This document shows positions 50,659 through 59,606 of a DNA stretch of 59,606 nt, piece by piece. Below the pieces are notes generated by a model. The model made no database searches. It was not told the origin of the DNA and worked only from the letters and a program-made list of their open reading frames with translations. Every line of letters starts with the position of its first letter. Positions within the stretch are counted from its first letter, which is position 1. Position numbers and translations under genes: made by a program. This stretch comes from Ignavibacteria bacterium (GTDB lineage Bacteria > Bacteroidota > Ignavibacteria > Kapaibacteriales > UBA961): positions 1 to 59,606 of the forward strand of contig CANLII010000013.1 of NCBI GenBank assembly GCA_947491315.1, read 5' to 3'.

Positions 50659-53600
50659 TTATCGAATGATAATGCATTGTTGAGAATCACGACCATATCT
50701 TGATTGCAGTACAATTCTATATATACCGGCAGGCCAATCCCCTGAATAGTCAAAGACTGCATGTTCAGGTATGGAGTCAGCATTATGTTCTTTCCAGATT
50801 TTGTTGTCAACTTCTGCTCCTCGAGCATCAAACATGGTGAGTTGCACTTCTTCGCCGTGAAAGCGAATTGCACTTACGGTGAAATGTCCATCCGCCGGAC
50901 TCGGTTTGATCATTTGCATGAATGGCATACCTGAAAAGTCAAACATACGAATGGAAGAATCGGATAATACGCATAATGAATCTAAAGCAAATGTACCTTT
51001 TGCAGATGCAGAAACGATTCTTGAACATGGCCATGAAATGGAATCAATTATTATTTCGGTTTTTCCCGGATCACCCATAATTGCAGATCCTGTAAGCATG
51101 GTGAGTGTATCACCGGATGTATAAGCATGCGCGGAATCAATTCTGATTCGCAGTGTGCGAATTCTGTCTGATACGCTATTCTCAAGAATTCTTCCATGTG
51201 ATACTTCCGGCGCAGGATCAAAAATCCATGGATCATATTTCACAATGAAATCAATCACTTTTGGCGGACATGCAAGAGAATCAGGATAGCGTTCAATGAT
51301 GACTGGAATCCTTGCTTTTTTCTCCAGAGGATGTGCTTTGATATTGGGTATAGAAAGCAATACAGGAATGGCACCGGCATCATAGACAACAGAAACACCT
51401 CTTGTCACTGAACATCCATTTGCATCAATCGCTTTGAGAATATATTCTCTGCTTCTTGAGGGAGAGCAGATAGTGGTTGACAATGTGCTATCACGCAATT
51501 CCAATGGTTTCAGACCATCCAGATCAGTCCATTCATAGACATAATTAGGTATTCCACCAATGGCTTCACCACCAATGATCACAGAATCACAAGGACACAC
51601 AAATACTTGATCAGGGAAGGATAAATCGGGTCCACTCACTTTTACTATTTGTTGTGTACTCACAGTACAATTTGCGGAATCAGTGATTGTGCATGCAATT
51701 ACAAAGTCTGAATCAAGACCCATAATTGAAAGAACTGACTCAGTTGAGGAAACGGACAAACCATTGATTGTCCAATTAGGAATATATGGCGGAGTTCCAC
51801 CCTCTGGATTAATCATTGCAAGAATTGATCCACCTTTGCACATCAATGAATCTATGGTCAAGTTCATTTCAAGTTTGGGTCGAACAGTAATGACCATATA
51901 TGCAGTGGTTGACATTCCACCGGCATCGGTTACAGTCAAGGAATAGATTGTTGATGTATCCGGAGAGAATCGAGGATCATAAATGGTTGGATCATCTATT
52001 CCGGTTGTTGGTGACCATGCATAAGTGAATGGCGCTTTACCACATGTTGCAATTTCACCGCGCTTGGGTGTTATATCACCAAAACAAAGAGTCGTATCAG
52101 AAGCGGGGCGAGGATTCGGAACTGGTTCTACGCAAACAGAGATCGTATCGGAAATTGAACATCCTTTTGCATCAATAACTCGTACGGTATACAAAGTATT
52201 GATGAGTGGGCTCACCGTACAAAGTGGACTTGCGGTCTGAAGACCAATTGGAATCCATTCATACCTATATGGCGCGGATCCACCATTCACTTCGGCATTG
52301 AGAGTTACGCTGTCGCCACGACAAATGCATGTCCTATTTGTATCGTTTCTTTTTAGAGATAGTGACATTGATTGTTCGGTTTGGAAATTCACGGTATCGG
52401 AACCAATGCAACCAAAAGGAGTTGATACAGTCAAAGTATATGTCATTGAAATGGTGCTATCCGGGAATATCACCATTGGTCTTGGATTATAGGGATCACT
52501 CAAAAATGTACTCGGTGTCCACTCATATCGTAATGAATCTGTGGGATCGGCGATGACAGTAGGAGTGAGATTGAAAGGCGCAATCGGACTACAGATGAAT
52601 TGAGATCTGCCGGCATTAACTTTCGGACAAGGATTGAGTGTATAAAACACGGTATCACTTCGAGACACATTTTGTCCATCGGTTACGGTAAGAATATATC
52701 CATAGCTTGTTTTCACGCTCGGATTTTCATTCACCTTGACCATAATGGGAATCGTATCGAGCGCGCTTAATGCGGATAGTGGAGCATTATTCAATGCTGA
52801 CCAACGATATATGAATGGGATCACACCGCATTTTGCAGAAATTCCAATCATTCCACCTTTTTGATCACACACACATTCCGTGATATCGGGTCCGGCATTT
52901 GCATCCGGAATGAGTCGTACATCGGCAAATACCGTATCTGCATCCACACAACCATTGGAATCGGTGACGCTCAATTCATAATTACCGGCCATCGTGGGAT
53001 AAATCAAGGTTGTTGCTTGATAGGGATTTACAATATTGGCATTTCCCGGAGTCAACCTTTTCCATTCAAAACGATATGGTGGAGTTCCGCCTGATACAAT
53101 TGCATTCTTTCCAAGTTCAATGGTATCTCCAATACAAAATACCTTCACATCATTTCCACCATTCAGAATGGGTTTTGAAGCAATCTGAATTTGATAGATA
53201 TATGACACACTGCAATTCAGTGCATCTTTCACGGTCACTGAGTATTCATGAATACCCGGTTCTGATTTTTTAACTGAAAGAGTTGAACCAAACACTGAGC
53301 CAATCACTCCATCAATTGGAAACCAACGATATGTCAAGGTACCTGCGGAGCTTGTGATGAGTGGATTGATCTTCACGATTTCACCGGCACATGCCTGTAT
53401 GATTGACTGCTTTTGTATGATTGGAAGTGCTCGAACGATACACATTGCGGTGTCGCGGTCTTCACAACCATAAATATCGCGGACATATACTTCAAAACGA
53501 TATGCCCCTGGTTTCATGATTTTCGTTTTGATTGATTCACCATTCATCAAGCCATCGATATGCTGACCATCGAGTGATTTCCATTCATAAGTAAATGCAC

Positions 53601-54642
53601 CTTGAGTGTTTTGTACCTTCGCGAAGAATTCGGCAAAATTTTCCTCACATATCGTGGTATCATTCACTTCTACGATTGCTCGATTTTCGACTGTGATCGT
53701 GGCGTTCAATGTATCGACCAAAATCCCAACTGATCTTTTGATAATGAGTTGTATGGGATAAGTACCGGGAATGGGACTTGAGAATGAGACTATCTTTCCA
53801 TTCTTTGTTTCACCGAGAAGATTCCATGTCCATGAAATCACATTGGCAGAATCTGATGTAAAGCCGATGAGTGAGGCAAGTTGATTCGGGCATAGCGTAC
53901 CTGCCGGCGTGAGACCTTCCACCGTGACTTTGGAATTACTTTTATGTCCGAAGGAGACTATATCATGATTCGCAAATGAACCACCAGTTGATGAGGTGAA
54001 GCCGAGCCATGCCATGCCATTGTCGAGGTCTAGTAGTGAATCAATATTCACATAAGCAGTGATTTTCGGGGTATTGAATTCATCCAGATATACCTTCATG
54101 ATATTATTGACATAGTCAATTCTCATGATATGGACTGTTCCATCTTCCAATTGAGGAATATTTCGTGATGTACCCAATGTGATTGCATGATCGGCACTAT
54201 TCGCATTTTTACCTCGCGTTTGAATGCCGATATGATTATCATTCGGATCGCGGTATTCGGAATTCGGATAGGTATCAAATTCTATCGCTATGCTATTCGG
54301 TATTCCCGCATAACCAATTCCTCCCCCAAAGATCCCAATTGCATCACTCTTCTGATTTTGAATAACAAATGCAATACCATCGGCACCAGAATTACCGGGC
54401 TGAGTTATTTGAAATCCAATTTGAATGGAAAAATCTTGGGCGACATTCCGTTTTTCTTTCAACCAAATGCCACCACCCTGATTGTATGTGGCATCCGTTA
54501 GTCGAATTCTTTTATTGAATAGTTTAGCTTTCCCAACAAAATGAAACATCGATGCATCAGTGAATTCACTGATATACAAATCACCTTGAGCAAATGCTAC
54601 TATGGGTAGTACACAAAAGAAAAGCAGTATTCGAATAATCAT
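50659..54642 (-). CDS. Large secreted L-type lectin/PKD-repeat protein with T9SS sorting domain
   Basis: A 1327-residue cell-surface or secreted protein. Signal peptide IIRILLFFCVLPIVAFA; then an L-type (legume) lectin domain, about 20-235 (GADGIAFVIQNQ, AIEFDTYPNSEYRDPNDNHI, LDNGMAWLGFTSSTGG). About ten PKD/Ig-like domains of about 85 residues follow (about 238-1095), each with a Cys near its start and a Y-x-W strand (SGGTPPYRFEWKRL, GGSAPYRYEWIPI, GKAPFTYAWSPT). Then a cohesin-like beta domain (about 1110-1235; IPVIIERYPDSL, FIVKYDPWIFDP), and finally a type A T9SS C-terminal domain, about 1250-1327 (PSPADGHFTVSAI, VQLTMFDARGAEV, AGIYRIVLQSRYG). It is likely an adhesin for glycans, exported by T9SS. 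Confidence 0.9.
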   Translation of the reverse strand: MIIRILLFFCVLPIVAFAQGDLYISEFTDASMFHFVGKAKLFNKRIRLTDATYNQGGGIWLKEKRNVAQDFSIQIGFQITQPGNSGADGIAFVIQNQKSDAIGIFGGGIGYAGIPNSIAIEFDTYPNSEYRDPNDNHIGIQTRGKNANSADHAITLGTSRNIPQLEDGTVHIMRIDYVNNIMKVYLDEFNTPKITAYVNIDSLLDLDNGMAWLGFTSSTGGSFANHDIVSFGHKSNSKVTVEGLTPAGTLCPNQLASLIGFTSDSANVISWTWNLLGETKNGKIVSFSSPIPGTYPIQLIIKRSVGILVDTLNATITVENRAIVEVNDTTICEENFAEFFAKVQNTQGAFTYEWKSLDGQHIDGLMNGESIKTKIMKPGAYRFEVYVRDIYGCEDRDTAMCIVRALPIIQKQSIIQACAGEIVKINPLITSSAGTLTYRWFPIDGVIGSVFGSTLSVKKSEPGIHEYSVTVKDALNCSVSYIYQIQIASKPILNGGNDVKVFCIGDTIELGKNAIVSGGTPPYRFEWKRLTPGNANIVNPYQATTLIYPTMAGNYELSVTDSNGCVDADTVFADVRLIPDANAGPDITECVCDQKGGMIGISAKCGVIPFIYRWSALNNAPLSALSALDTIPIMVKVNENPSVKTSYGYILTVTDGQNVSRSDTVFYTLNPCPKVNAGRSQFICSPIAPFNLTPTVIADPTDSLRYEWTPSTFLSDPYNPRPMVIFPDSTISMTYTLTVSTPFGCIGSDTVNFQTEQSMSLSLKRNDTNRTCICRGDSVTLNAEVNGGSAPYRYEWIPIGLQTASPLCTVSPLINTLYTVRVIDAKGCSISDTISVCVEPVPNPRPASDTTLCFGDITPKRGEIATCGKAPFTYAWSPTTGIDDPTIYDPRFSPDTSTIYSLTVTDAGGMSTTAYMVITVRPKLEMNLTIDSLMCKGGSILAMINPEGGTPPYIPNWTINGLSVSSTESVLSIMGLDSDFVIACTITDSANCTVSTQQIVKVSGPDLSFPDQVFVCPCDSVIIGGEAIGGIPNYVYEWTDLDGLKPLELRDSTLSTTICSPSRSREYILKAIDANGCSVTRGVSVVYDAGAIPVLLSIPNIKAHPLEKKARIPVIIERYPDSLACPPKVIDFIVKYDPWIFDPAPEVSHGRILENSVSDRIRTLRIRIDSAHAYTSGDTLTMLTGSAIMGDPGKTEIIIDSISWPCSRIVSASAKGTFALDSLCVLSDSSIRMFDFSGMPFMQMIKPSPADGHFTVSAIRFHGEEVQLTMFDARGAEVDNKIWKEHNADSIPEHAVFDYSGDWPAGIYRIVLQSRYGRDSQQCIIIR

Positions 54643-54706
54643 TCCAATCTCTACATATCATAACAATAATTCGGATTCAACATACGAATCAATACCGATT
54701 CCACCT

Positions 54707-55324
54707 CTATTTGAAATCCTTTTCAATAATGGTGATTCTTCCGGGATAGGACATCATCCCAAGGAATGTCTTGATCATTGGTTTTGCATCAAGTTTTACA
54801 GATACAGTGGATTCACCAGGATTTGCCAAAACAAATGCCAATTTTGCCATTCCGGCATACCCTCTTTCCTCGAAGAATGAGAATAGTTCCAATTCGGTGG
54901 AAATTGGAATAGTGATCGTTGATCCGCCAGCCGGTATAGAAATCGGCCCATTCACCACTCCCTCAATCGTTGGAACATCATCAATCAATAATCTCCATTC
55001 CAAAGATTGTAAAGTAGCAATAGAATTATTCGTGACAGCATTATCACTGCCTTCATTCGGATTACGAGCTTCAAGATGTACGGTCAGTGATAGCGGGAGT
55101 GATTTACTGGCCACTTTACTAGCAATCGAAATGGTTTCACCCACAGAGAAATCCGTCATCTTTTTCTTATTCAATACAGATACACCACCTATGTTCACAG
55201 ATGAGATAGACCCAATACGAAATTCCACATTTCGCATAGAACTCAAATCTTTAAGGAATGAACAACCCTGAAACATGCCAAAGGACATCACGAATATCAT
55301 CGTGATGAGATATTGTCTTTTCAT
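54707..55324 (-). CDS. LEA14/WHy-like envelope lipoprotein
   Basis: A 205-residue protein with a lipoprotein-type signal (MIFVMSFGMFQGC). The mature part is a beta-sandwich with the LEA type 2 (WHy) features: SVGETISIASKVASKSLPLS-like region FSVGETISIASKVASKSLPL, LTVHLEARNPN, then SLEWRLLIDDVPTIEGVVNG and PISIPAGGSTITIPIS. Bacterial LEA14-like proteins are poorly understood. It lies 64 nt upstream of the lectin/PKD gene on the same strand and may belong to the same surface operon. Confidence 0.78.
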   Translation of the reverse strand: MKRQYLITMIFVMSFGMFQGCSFLKDLSSMRNVEFRIGSISSVNIGGVSVLNKKKMTDFSVGETISIASKVASKSLPLSLTVHLEARNPNEGSDNAVTNNSIATLQSLEWRLLIDDVPTIEGVVNGPISIPAGGSTITIPISTELELFSFFEERGYAGMAKLAFVLANPGESTVSVKLDAKPMIKTFLGMMSYPGRITIIEKDFK

Positions 55325-55446
55325 GAATATTACCTCTTGTTTACAATGCCATGATTAATAACTCATAATATACCTGATTCCCATGAAATCATTTGATTGC
55401 ATCCATTATTGCGCACAGAGCACATCCACACTTCACTTTCGAATAT

Positions 55447-56616
55447 ATGAATCAATCAATACTCATATTGTCAATCATGACAAGTATCGCATTACTCATT
55501 CTCTTATTCAATACGGTTCGTAATGCAATCATCTTCAATCATGTGCACAGCATTGATACCGAAATTGATGAGATGTCATTTGTGAGTGTACTTGTTCCCG
55601 CTAGAAATGAGGAAGACATCATCGAGGAATGTATTAGATCTCTCTGCAATCAGACATATTCAAACTATGAAGTGATTGTATTGAATGATCATTCAACCGA
55701 TACTACAGGTGAAATACTTGCAAGATTGACTTCGGAATTTCCGCAATTAACAATCATGGAAGGCGGAATTCTACCTTCGCATTGGATTGGCAAACCACAT
55801 GCATGTCATCAATTGGCGATGAAAGCCAAAGGTGAGTATTTGTTATTCACTGATGCAGACACGATTCATGATTCACGAAGTATTTCTTCTTTGGTTCATG
55901 TTGCAAAGAAGAATCAGATAGACATGCTGAGTGCGGTGCCTAAGCAACAATTGCATTTATTCTGGGAGCATGTTGCTGTACCTTTCATCCACACTTTATA
56001 TCTCACCTATCTACCTCATGATTTGATCATGAAGAATCCCAATCCGCAATTTGCTGCGGCAAATGGACAGGCTTTATTGTTCAAAAAAGAATCTTATCAA
56101 GCTATTGGGGGTCACATGGCAGTTGCAAATAGCATAGCCGAAGACATTGATTTGGCGATTCGAATGAAGACTTTTGGTAAGAAACTTTGTCATGCATCTG
56201 CTGGGGAAATCATTTCATGCAGAATGTATAGGACTTCGCATGATGTATTCACGGGTTTTTCAAAAAATGTATTTGCCACGATGCATTTTGACATGCATAA
56301 ACTTCTCTTTTTTGTCATACACCTTTTCATCACCTATCTTCTTCCATTCATCACATTATTGTTTGGAATCATCATTCAAGATCCAATGATCTCCATCTTC
56401 AGTGGATTATCCATCATACTTACCATGTCACTTCGGTCTATTATTGCAATGTATTTTGGCTATCCACTATGGCATGCAGTTCTGCATGCTCTCACTGCAT
56501 CAACATTCATTGTATTTGCAATCAATTCAGCGATATGGTGCTTAAAAAAGGATGGTACTGTTTGGAAAGGAAGACGCTATACTCTATCCAAAAAATCCAG
56601 TGCACTTGTTTCATAA
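55447..56616 (+). CDS. Family 2 glycosyltransferase (CrtQ/HpnB-like), membrane-bound
   Basis: A 389-residue membrane glycosyltransferase. One N-terminal helix, a GT-A domain (about 45-245) and three or four C-terminal helices. The domain shows VLVPARNEEDIIEECIRSLC, NQTYSNYEVIVLNDHSTDTT, the metal-binding FTDADTIHDS, and PQFAAANGQALLFKKESYQA followed by EDIDLAIRMK. PSHWIGKPHACHQLAMKAKG before the DxD motif is typical of the CrtQ (glycosyl-diaponeurosporenoate) and hopanoid-associated HpnB enzymes. A lipid or carotenoid acceptor is likely but unproven. The ATG at 55447 is preferred to the longer ORF. Confidence 0.87.
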   Translation: MNQSILILSIMTSIALLILLFNTVRNAIIFNHVHSIDTEIDEMSFVSVLVPARNEEDIIEECIRSLCNQTYSNYEVIVLNDHSTDTTGEILARLTSEFPQLTIMEGGILPSHWIGKPHACHQLAMKAKGEYLLFTDADTIHDSRSISSLVHVAKKNQIDMLSAVPKQQLHLFWEHVAVPFIHTLYLTYLPHDLIMKNPNPQFAAANGQALLFKKESYQAIGGHMAVANSIAEDIDLAIRMKTFGKKLCHASAGEIISCRMYRTSHDVFTGFSKNVFATMHFDMHKLLFFVIHLFITYLLPFITLLFGIIIQDPMISIFSGLSIILTMSLRSIIAMYFGYPLWHAVLHALTASTFIVFAINSAIWCLKKDGTVWKGRRYTLSKKSSALVS

Positions 56617-56630
56617 TACTATCTAATTCA

Positions 56631-56873
56631 ATGAAAGCAATTCCCTTTTATGTACACTGCTTATTGTGGTTGTCATTTCTGATTTTGGGTTTTATCGAAC
56701 TTGCCCAATCACAAATCATCATGTCCGCCGGCGCATTTGCCATGGGCTTGGCATTTTATCGTTTTTGTCAATTGCATATCCCTGATTTCAAAACTTATCG
56801 TTTGCGATTCATTCTCCAGACCCAAATCTTTTTCTCTGGCATGCTTTGGATCATCGCATTATATATTCTTTGA
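56631..56873 (+). CDS. Small membrane protein downstream of the glycosyltransferase
   Basis: An 80-residue protein with three predicted membrane helices (FYVHCLLWLSFLILGFIEL, IIMSAGAFAMGLAFYRFC, FILQTQIFFSGMLWIIALYI). The family is not recognised. It starts 14 nt after the glycosyltransferase and ends 3 nt before the convergent Sua5 gene, so it is likely co-expressed with the former. Confidence 0.6.
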   Translation: MKAIPFYVHCLLWLSFLILGFIELAQSQIIMSAGAFAMGLAFYRFCQLHIPDFKTYRLRFILQTQIFFSGMLWIIALYIL

Positions 56874-56876
56874 GTA

Positions 56877-57836
56877 TTACTCTTTGCTCAATGCTTTTTC
56901 AATACGATTAAACAAAGCAGGTTTTTGTATTCTTTCTTCTTCCGTGAAAAGAATGATGATGTCTTTTACGCCCTTGATATCGGCGGAGCGAAGAATATCA
57001 TAATATGTTGATTCCTTCAGTGGGAAGATGTCGCCAAATTGCGTGGTGACATGGCCCGAGATTTTCATCGCTTGTGGAAGTCTTCTACTGAACAGTTCAA
57101 ATTCCTCATGTGTACCACATAGATGCAATAGTGCTTTCGGTGAATAGTGTCTATACTTCATTCCCGGTGATTGTATAGCATGCTCATGCTTTTGCACGAT
57201 TCCCACCGGCTTGCCCAATACCTTTTCAATCTGTTCCGCTGATATCATGCCGGGTCTCAATATCATCGGTGTCGGTATTAATCTCACCACCGTAGATTCA
57301 ATTCCCACTGTGCATTGACCGCCATCGAGAATAGCATCTATTTTTCCATCCAAATCTTCGAGTACATGATAGACATTCGTCGGACTTGGCCTGCCCGAAA
57401 CATTTGCGGATGGCGCGCAGAGCGGACCGCTCATCGAAAGCAATGACAGAGCAATCGGATGATTTGGCATACGCACCGCGATTGTGTCGAGTCCACCCGT
57501 GGCTTCTTTTGGAACCGTGGATTTTGCAGGCAATACAATTGTGAGTGGTCCGGGAAAAAATGCTTCCGCCAATTTCCGCGCATCATCGGATACATCATCT
57601 GACAATAATTCCAATTCATCGATCGAAGAAATATGAGCAATAAGTGGATTATCCGCCGGTCTACCCTTCGCTTCAAATACTTTTCGCAATGCCTCAGGAT
57701 TGAATGCAGAAGCTCCCAGACCATAGACGGTCTCAGTTGGAAATGCGACGAGTTTTCCCTGCTTCAAAAGCAAGGCTGCAAGTTCGATGTCCTGCATCGT
57801 ATTTCCGAATAAACGAAGGGTATGTTGATCGCTCAT
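56877..57836 (-). CDS. L-threonylcarbamoyladenylate synthase (Sua5 type)
   Basis: A 319-residue enzyme that makes threonylcarbamoyl-AMP for the t6A modification of tRNAs. The YrdC domain (about 15-200) has GKLVAFPTETVYGLGASAFN, KGRPADNPLIAHIS, AFFPGPLTIVLPA, GLDTIAVRMPNHPIA and CAPSANVSGRPSPTNVYHV. The C-terminal Sua5 domain starts with SPGMKYRHYSPKA. The two-domain layout identifies Sua5 rather than short TsaC. Confidence 0.94.
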   Translation of the reverse strand: MSDQHTLRLFGNTMQDIELAALLLKQGKLVAFPTETVYGLGASAFNPEALRKVFEAKGRPADNPLIAHISSIDELELLSDDVSDDARKLAEAFFPGPLTIVLPAKSTVPKEATGGLDTIAVRMPNHPIALSLLSMSGPLCAPSANVSGRPSPTNVYHVLEDLDGKIDAILDGGQCTVGIESTVVRLIPTPMILRPGMISAEQIEKVLGKPVGIVQKHEHAIQSPGMKYRHYSPKALLHLCGTHEEFELFSRRLPQAMKISGHVTTQFGDIFPLKESTYYDILRSADIKGVKDIIILFTEEERIQKPALFNRIEKALSKE

Positions 57837-57848
57837 AAATGTGCTTCC

Positions 57849-59369
57849 TTAATCAGCTAATGTGTTTCCATAAAATTGCTCGACATCTTTCGTGAATTGC
57901 TTGAGCGATTCTTTCTCGATATACATCATATGACCCGAGCGATAATATTTCATCGAGATATTATTGCGAAGTGATGATTCCAATGATAAATGATTCATCG
58001 TGTATTCAGCGGCGAAAAACGGAGTTGCCAAATCATACCAACCATTTGCGACATATACTTTCAGAAACTTATTTTTTGTCATCGCTTTTCTCAGCGCCTC
58101 ACCCACATAAGGAAAACCTCTTTCTGCGCTTCCCCAATTCCAAGGTTGGACTTTTCCGGTAAGAATCTCATATGGCAAATCACTTTCAAAACCAAGTGTA
58201 GAACGAAGATAATGATTCACGGTTGAAGTGAAAGGTGCATAGATCACTGCATTATAGCTTGGATCATACTCAAAGTTTTCGCCTGCATTATCGCGGTCAA
58301 TTCCTGTGAAGCGACTATCCAATCTACCCACTGTTTTTCCTTCATCACGAAGCAATTCTTTGGTGAATCGGAAAATGTCGGGTCTATTATTCGTGGATGC
58401 AATAAACTCTTTTGACAATCCGGTATATCTACTCAATTTCTCCGTGACAGCCGTATGTTCGGCATCACTTGCGACATGTCCTTTTGCGAGATACACCAAG
58501 TATTCATTCAATGCCCAAGAGCGAATTTCTTCCAATGATTTGTCTTGATTTGCTCTGAGTGATTCATCCAATTTTCCATGATACATCGCGGTGGCGGCAT
58601 AGGTAGGAAGAAAGAGAGCGCAGGGTAAATCATTTGCCGGGCTGAATCTCAATGTTTGGAAATCGAGTACCATTGAAATAAGCAGAATGCCATTCACATA
58701 CATGCCATGTTTATCTGCCAAATGATCGGATAGATATGCTGCTCTTGTTGTACCATAGCTTTCGCCCGCAAGAAATTTTGGTGAAAGCCAGCGCTTATTT
58801 TGCGTGGTATATAATCTGATGAATGTTCCAACGGAAGTCACATCTTCATCCAAACCATGAAATTGCTCCTTCTTTTCATCTTTGGCGGGTCTGCTATATC
58901 CTGTTCCAACGGGATCGATAAATACAAGATCGGTGAATTCCAACCATGAATATTCATTATCGACCATATTTCCCGGTGGCTTTGGCATATCGCCTTTATC
59001 TGTCAGCACAACGCGTTTTGGTCCGAGTGCACCCATGTGAAGCCATACAGAAGATGATCCGGGACCACCATTAAAGGCAAAAGTGATTGGTCTTTTTTCT
59101 GATGTCATGTCCGTACGCACATATGCGACATAAAACATAGTTGCTTTTACGGTTCCATTATCATCGGTGATATTCATGAAACCCGTCGTTGCGGTATAGG
59201 GAATTGCTTTTCCTTTGATGGTCACAGTGCCTTTCGTGATGCTTGGCGCTTGTGAAAACTCCTGAGCGGGAGCTTTTTCAGGTATTGTTTTTTTATCGTC
59301 TTTTGCTTCTGCGTCTGACATGCACATCATTCCCATAACAATGAATAATCCGAGTAAACGAAGGATCAT
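57849..59369 (-). CDS. Secreted serine carboxypeptidase-like peptidase (family S10)
   Basis: A 506-residue exported peptidase. An N-terminal signal (RLLGLFIVMGMMCMSDAEA) is followed by the alpha/beta-hydrolase S10 core with FNGGPGSSSVWLHMGALGP, FIDPVGTGYSRPA, the catalytic Ser in LAGESYGTTRAAYL, the catalytic Asp in VANGWYDLATPFFA and the catalytic His in YRSGHMMY. It releases C-terminal residues from peptides, probably in the periplasm. AGAGGA precedes the ATG. A gene relic lies immediately upstream. Confidence 0.92.
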   Translation of the reverse strand: MILRLLGLFIVMGMMCMSDAEAKDDKKTIPEKAPAQEFSQAPSITKGTVTIKGKAIPYTATTGFMNITDDNGTVKATMFYVAYVRTDMTSEKRPITFAFNGGPGSSSVWLHMGALGPKRVVLTDKGDMPKPPGNMVDNEYSWLEFTDLVFIDPVGTGYSRPAKDEKKEQFHGLDEDVTSVGTFIRLYTTQNKRWLSPKFLAGESYGTTRAAYLSDHLADKHGMYVNGILLISMVLDFQTLRFSPANDLPCALFLPTYAATAMYHGKLDESLRANQDKSLEEIRSWALNEYLVYLAKGHVASDAEHTAVTEKLSRYTGLSKEFIASTNNRPDIFRFTKELLRDEGKTVGRLDSRFTGIDRDNAGENFEYDPSYNAVIYAPFTSTVNHYLRSTLGFESDLPYEILTGKVQPWNWGSAERGFPYVGEALRKAMTKNKFLKVYVANGWYDLATPFFAAEYTMNHLSLESSLRNNISMKYYRSGHMMYIEKESLKQFTKDVEQFYGNTLAD

Positions 59370-59378
59370 GATATCCTC

Positions 59379-59560
59379 TTAATTGTAAAAGTCATAGAAA
59401 GCGAATAATACAGCTACTAGTTTGAGCATAAATGCAACCGCTGTATTCCATTTGATTGTTTCACCAAGATGAAACACTGTAAAGAAAGCAAAAATAACGA
59501 TATGATTGCTTCTGGCTTGATTTTCAGTTGGACTGCCGAATATACCGTTTATCCCTCATC
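59379..59560 (-). pseudogene. Relic of a DUF486/DMT-like small membrane protein (C-terminal part)
   Basis: No intact gene exists in the last 237 nt, but the - strand carries a 58-codon stop-to-stop stretch. Its last part reads FAFFTVFHLGETIKWN, then TAVAFMLKLVAVLFAFYDF, which looks like the C-terminus of DUF486-family (DMT superfamily) membrane proteins. The preceding family segment (A-x-Q-L-K-x-I-Q-E-x-I) appears in the next frame instead, as SAVQLKIKPEAIISLFLL from about 59545, and further upstream stop codons break every frame. This is the pattern of a frameshifted, decayed gene. The identification rests on pattern memory, with moderate certainty. Confidence 0.4.
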
Positions 59561-59606
59561 CGAATTTTCAGAAATTTGCTAAGTCATATAAAAATATATA
59601 TTTAGC

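Noticed and set aside
52025-52240. Several 60-100-codon + strand frames opposite the lectin/PKD gene
   Set aside because: All are complementary to a continuous 1327-residue coding frame with recognisable domains.

Overview
The window is about 59.6 kb of chromosome at roughly 40% GC from a bacterium of the Bacteroidota/Chlorobiota-type (FCB) lineage. Four things point that way. A secreted multidomain protein ends in a type IX secretion (T9SS) sorting domain. Several genes have the Bacteroidota -7 promoter element TAnnTTTG, and the best case (upstream of rplM) has TTTG, then 19 nt, then TATCTTTG. Ribosome-binding sites are generally weak. There are lipoboxes and OmpA-like envelope proteins throughout. 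Possession of hydroxysqualene dehydroxylase (HpnE), an isocitrate dehydrogenase with a C-terminal extension and a scattered cell-wall cluster would suit a deep-branching member such as a Kapabacteria/Ignavibacteria-like organism. That finer placement is inference; there is no rRNA gene to settle it. I see no insertion sequence, prophage or CRISPR array.

Layout. 1-2.3 kb: four uncharacterised + strand genes, the first cut by the window edge, ending at a strong terminator. 2.3-9.8 kb: a - strand run (small membrane protein, ddl, FtsL/FtsB-like protein, isocitrate dehydrogenase, lipoprotein, mutY, histidine kinase, acyl-CoA dehydrogenase). 10-13.8 kb: pheT, an unknown gene and an OmpR-type regulator. 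13.8-15.6 kb: Lon-N protein, superoxide dismutase and an IscA-like protein on the - strand. 15.8-25.6 kb: a + strand run with a BrkB-type membrane protein, murF-mraY, a PhoB-like regulator, a CtpA-type protease, a DUF3108 protein, a VWA-OmpA lipoprotein, an atypical SDR and an ABC-2 permease. 25.6-27.0 kb: hpnE. 27.1-32.7 kb: tRNA-Leu(UAG), tig-clpP-clpX, mreB, and a small Tudor-like protein with rpsU. 32.7-35.7 kb: NHL lipoprotein, leucine-rich repeat protein and a LolA-like carrier.

35.7-42.9 kb is a - strand information-processing block: serS and a SpoU methyltransferase, then rplM-rpsI-rpsB-tsf, a terminator, then pyrH-frr-mazG. 43-48.6 kb: a DMT transporter, an M16-fold protein without the zinc motif, a PspC/LiaF-like pair and the YifB-type ATPase. 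48.6-55.3 kb: a probable surface operon (LEA14-like lipoprotein, a 1327-residue lectin/PKD/T9SS protein, and a barrel protein with two OmpA domains). 55.4-59.6 kb: a CrtQ-like glycosyltransferase, a small membrane protein, a Sua5-type enzyme, an S10 serine carboxypeptidase, and at the edge a decayed relic of a DUF486-like membrane protein.

Most of the window is core genome: translation, protein quality control (tig/clpP/clpX), cell-wall precursor synthesis (ddl, murF, mraY) and shape (mreB). The parts least explained by known systems are the lectin-PKD/OmpA surface operon, the Tudor-like protein in front of ribosomal protein S21, the M16-fold protein that lost its metal site, the structured leader in front of rpsB, and the unknown gene quartet at the left edge. 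None of these is proven to be a new system from sequence alone.
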